A stretch of 64,000 nt of DNA from Diphasiastrum complanatum. Lineage: Eukaryota; Streptophyta; Lycopodiopsida; Lycopodiales; Lycopodiaceae. The first letter of the stretch is position 1, and every line of letters begins with the position of its first letter. Both the position numbers and the translations under genes were made by a program. Location of the stretch: contig CM055106.1 of assembly GCA_029204225.1 (NCBI GenBank), positions 4,136,039-4,200,038 of the forward strand. Direction: 5' to 3'. Positions 63,161-64,000 of this stretch are shown in pieces. The notes beneath the pieces are model-generated. The model was not told where the DNA came from, made no database searches, and saw nothing but the letters and a program-made list of their open reading frames with translations.

Positions 63161-63622
63161 CTAAGATTGATCTAGCATACTTAGATTGACATATGAAAGT
63201 ACAACTTTAATGCCATCTAGATCATTTCCTGTGAGTATGATGTCATCAACATATAAAACTAAGATAATGATCTTCCCATCATTACATTTGTAGTACAATG
63301 ATGGTTCATAAGAACTTATAGCAAATTCAATGGAAATAAGATAGGAATGCAACCTAGAGTACCATGCTCTTGGTGCTTGCTTGAGTCCATAAAGACTCTT
63401 CTTCAAGAAACACACCTTGTCTTCTTCTCCATCTTTCATGAAGCCCTCGGGTTGGCACATGTACATTTCCTCTTCCAAGAATCCATTCAAGAAAGCATTT
63501 GTCACATCAAGTTGGAAGAGCTCCGATTTGAAAGAAGTAGCAAGACATATGACTAATCTAATGGTCACAAGCTTTGCAACAGGTGCAAAGGTTTCATCAT
63601 AATCTATGCCTTTGACTTGCAA
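63161..63622 (-). pseudogene. Copia reverse transcriptase fragment
   Basis: Contains GIDYDETFAPVAKLVTIR, FQLDVTNAFLNGFLEEEMYM, SLYGLKQAPRAWYS and the catalytic LYVDDIILTG. After NDLDGIKVVLS the conserved F.M.DLG...FLG block is missing and the frame ends, so there is a deletion before the next segment. Close in sequence to the relic at 4.5-4.8 kb (QPEGF.K.G.EDKV), probably the same family in opposite orientation. Confidence 0.93.
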
Positions 63623-64000
63623 AAAACCTTTTGCTACAAGTCTAGCTATATACTTATGAATGGAACCATCTTGATGGCCATAGCATGATCCTAGACAAGT
63701 TGAGTGTTGTTGGAAGTCACCTTTCCTTTGGCTTGGAGAGATTCATCAAAAAGTACATATCTACTTACAACAACTTTCTTGGTAATAGGATCAAATATCC
63801 TATAAGCTTTACTCTTTTCACTATAACCAACAAAGATGCCTTTGAATGAAGTGGCATCTTCCTTTTTCCTTGTTTCTTAAGGAATATGTACATAACAAGT
63901 ACATCCAAAAATTTTCAAATCACTAAGATTTGGCTTTTTGCCATACAATACTTCATAAGGTGTAAGTCCTTTAATGGCACTATTAGTCATTCTATTGCAT

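Larger units (their letters stand above)
62404..64000 (-). mobile_element. Ty1/copia element, partial (runs off the right edge)
   Basis: Minus-strand order: integrase C-terminus (about 64000-63700: TPYEVLYGKKPNLSDLKIFG, VVVSRYVLFDE), RT (63622-63161), then RNase H (63149-62442). A stop interrupts the integrase after YVHIP and several others follow. The LTR expected to the left is absent; non-coding repeat begins near 62371. Confidence 0.93.

Overview
This window is nuclear DNA from a seed plant with a large, transposon-rich genome. It holds plant-type Ty1/copia, Ty3/gypsy and hAT elements, spliceosomal GT-AG introns, long (CT)n and (TA)n microsatellites and one plant-specific protein gene. 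The species cannot be named from sequence alone.

The main find is one host gene on the minus strand, in at least ten exons from 45711 down to 12285. It encodes a large tandem-Agenet protein of the plant G2484-1 type. Joined in phase, the exons give 1523 codons with no stop, and the N-terminus is missing. Eight exons are packed between 41353 and 45711. The next exon (68 bp) lies 19,001 bp further on and the following one another 8,878 bp away. These two giant introns split the second Agenet domain between residues that should be neighbours in the folded module. A candidate terminal exon of a second, unidentified minus-strand gene lies at 56176-56254.

Layout. 1-3.9 kb: degenerate LTR-element material. 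3.9-9.9 kb: broken copia pieces, an LTR with its primer-binding site, an unidentified retroelement ORF and LTR-like repeats. 10.5-11.9 kb: a copia RNase H relic and a short hAT MITE. 12.3-13.4 kb: last two exons of the Agenet gene. 13.4-22.3 kb: the 8.9-kb intron, holding CT tracts and a complete-ended but dead copia element (15797-21401) that inserted into a (CT)n microsatellite. 22.35-41.35 kb: the 19-kb intron, holding a decayed ORF, a 2.2-kb hAT element with 8-bp target duplication, a truncated Ty3/gypsy element, a copia LTR plus gag fragment, a hAT transposase relic and a hAT MITE close to the splice donor. 41.35-45.7 kb: the compact 5' part of the gene. 45.7-64 kb: mostly non-coding repeats, including copies of a non-coding LTR-element family, a copia LTR carrying a (TA)n tract, and part of another copia element running off the right edge.

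None of the mobile elements seen here has an intact coding region. The Agenet gene keeps an open frame and matched splice phases over 33 kb despite repeated insertions. The working picture is therefore a conserved chromatin-type gene whose introns have filled with transposons.
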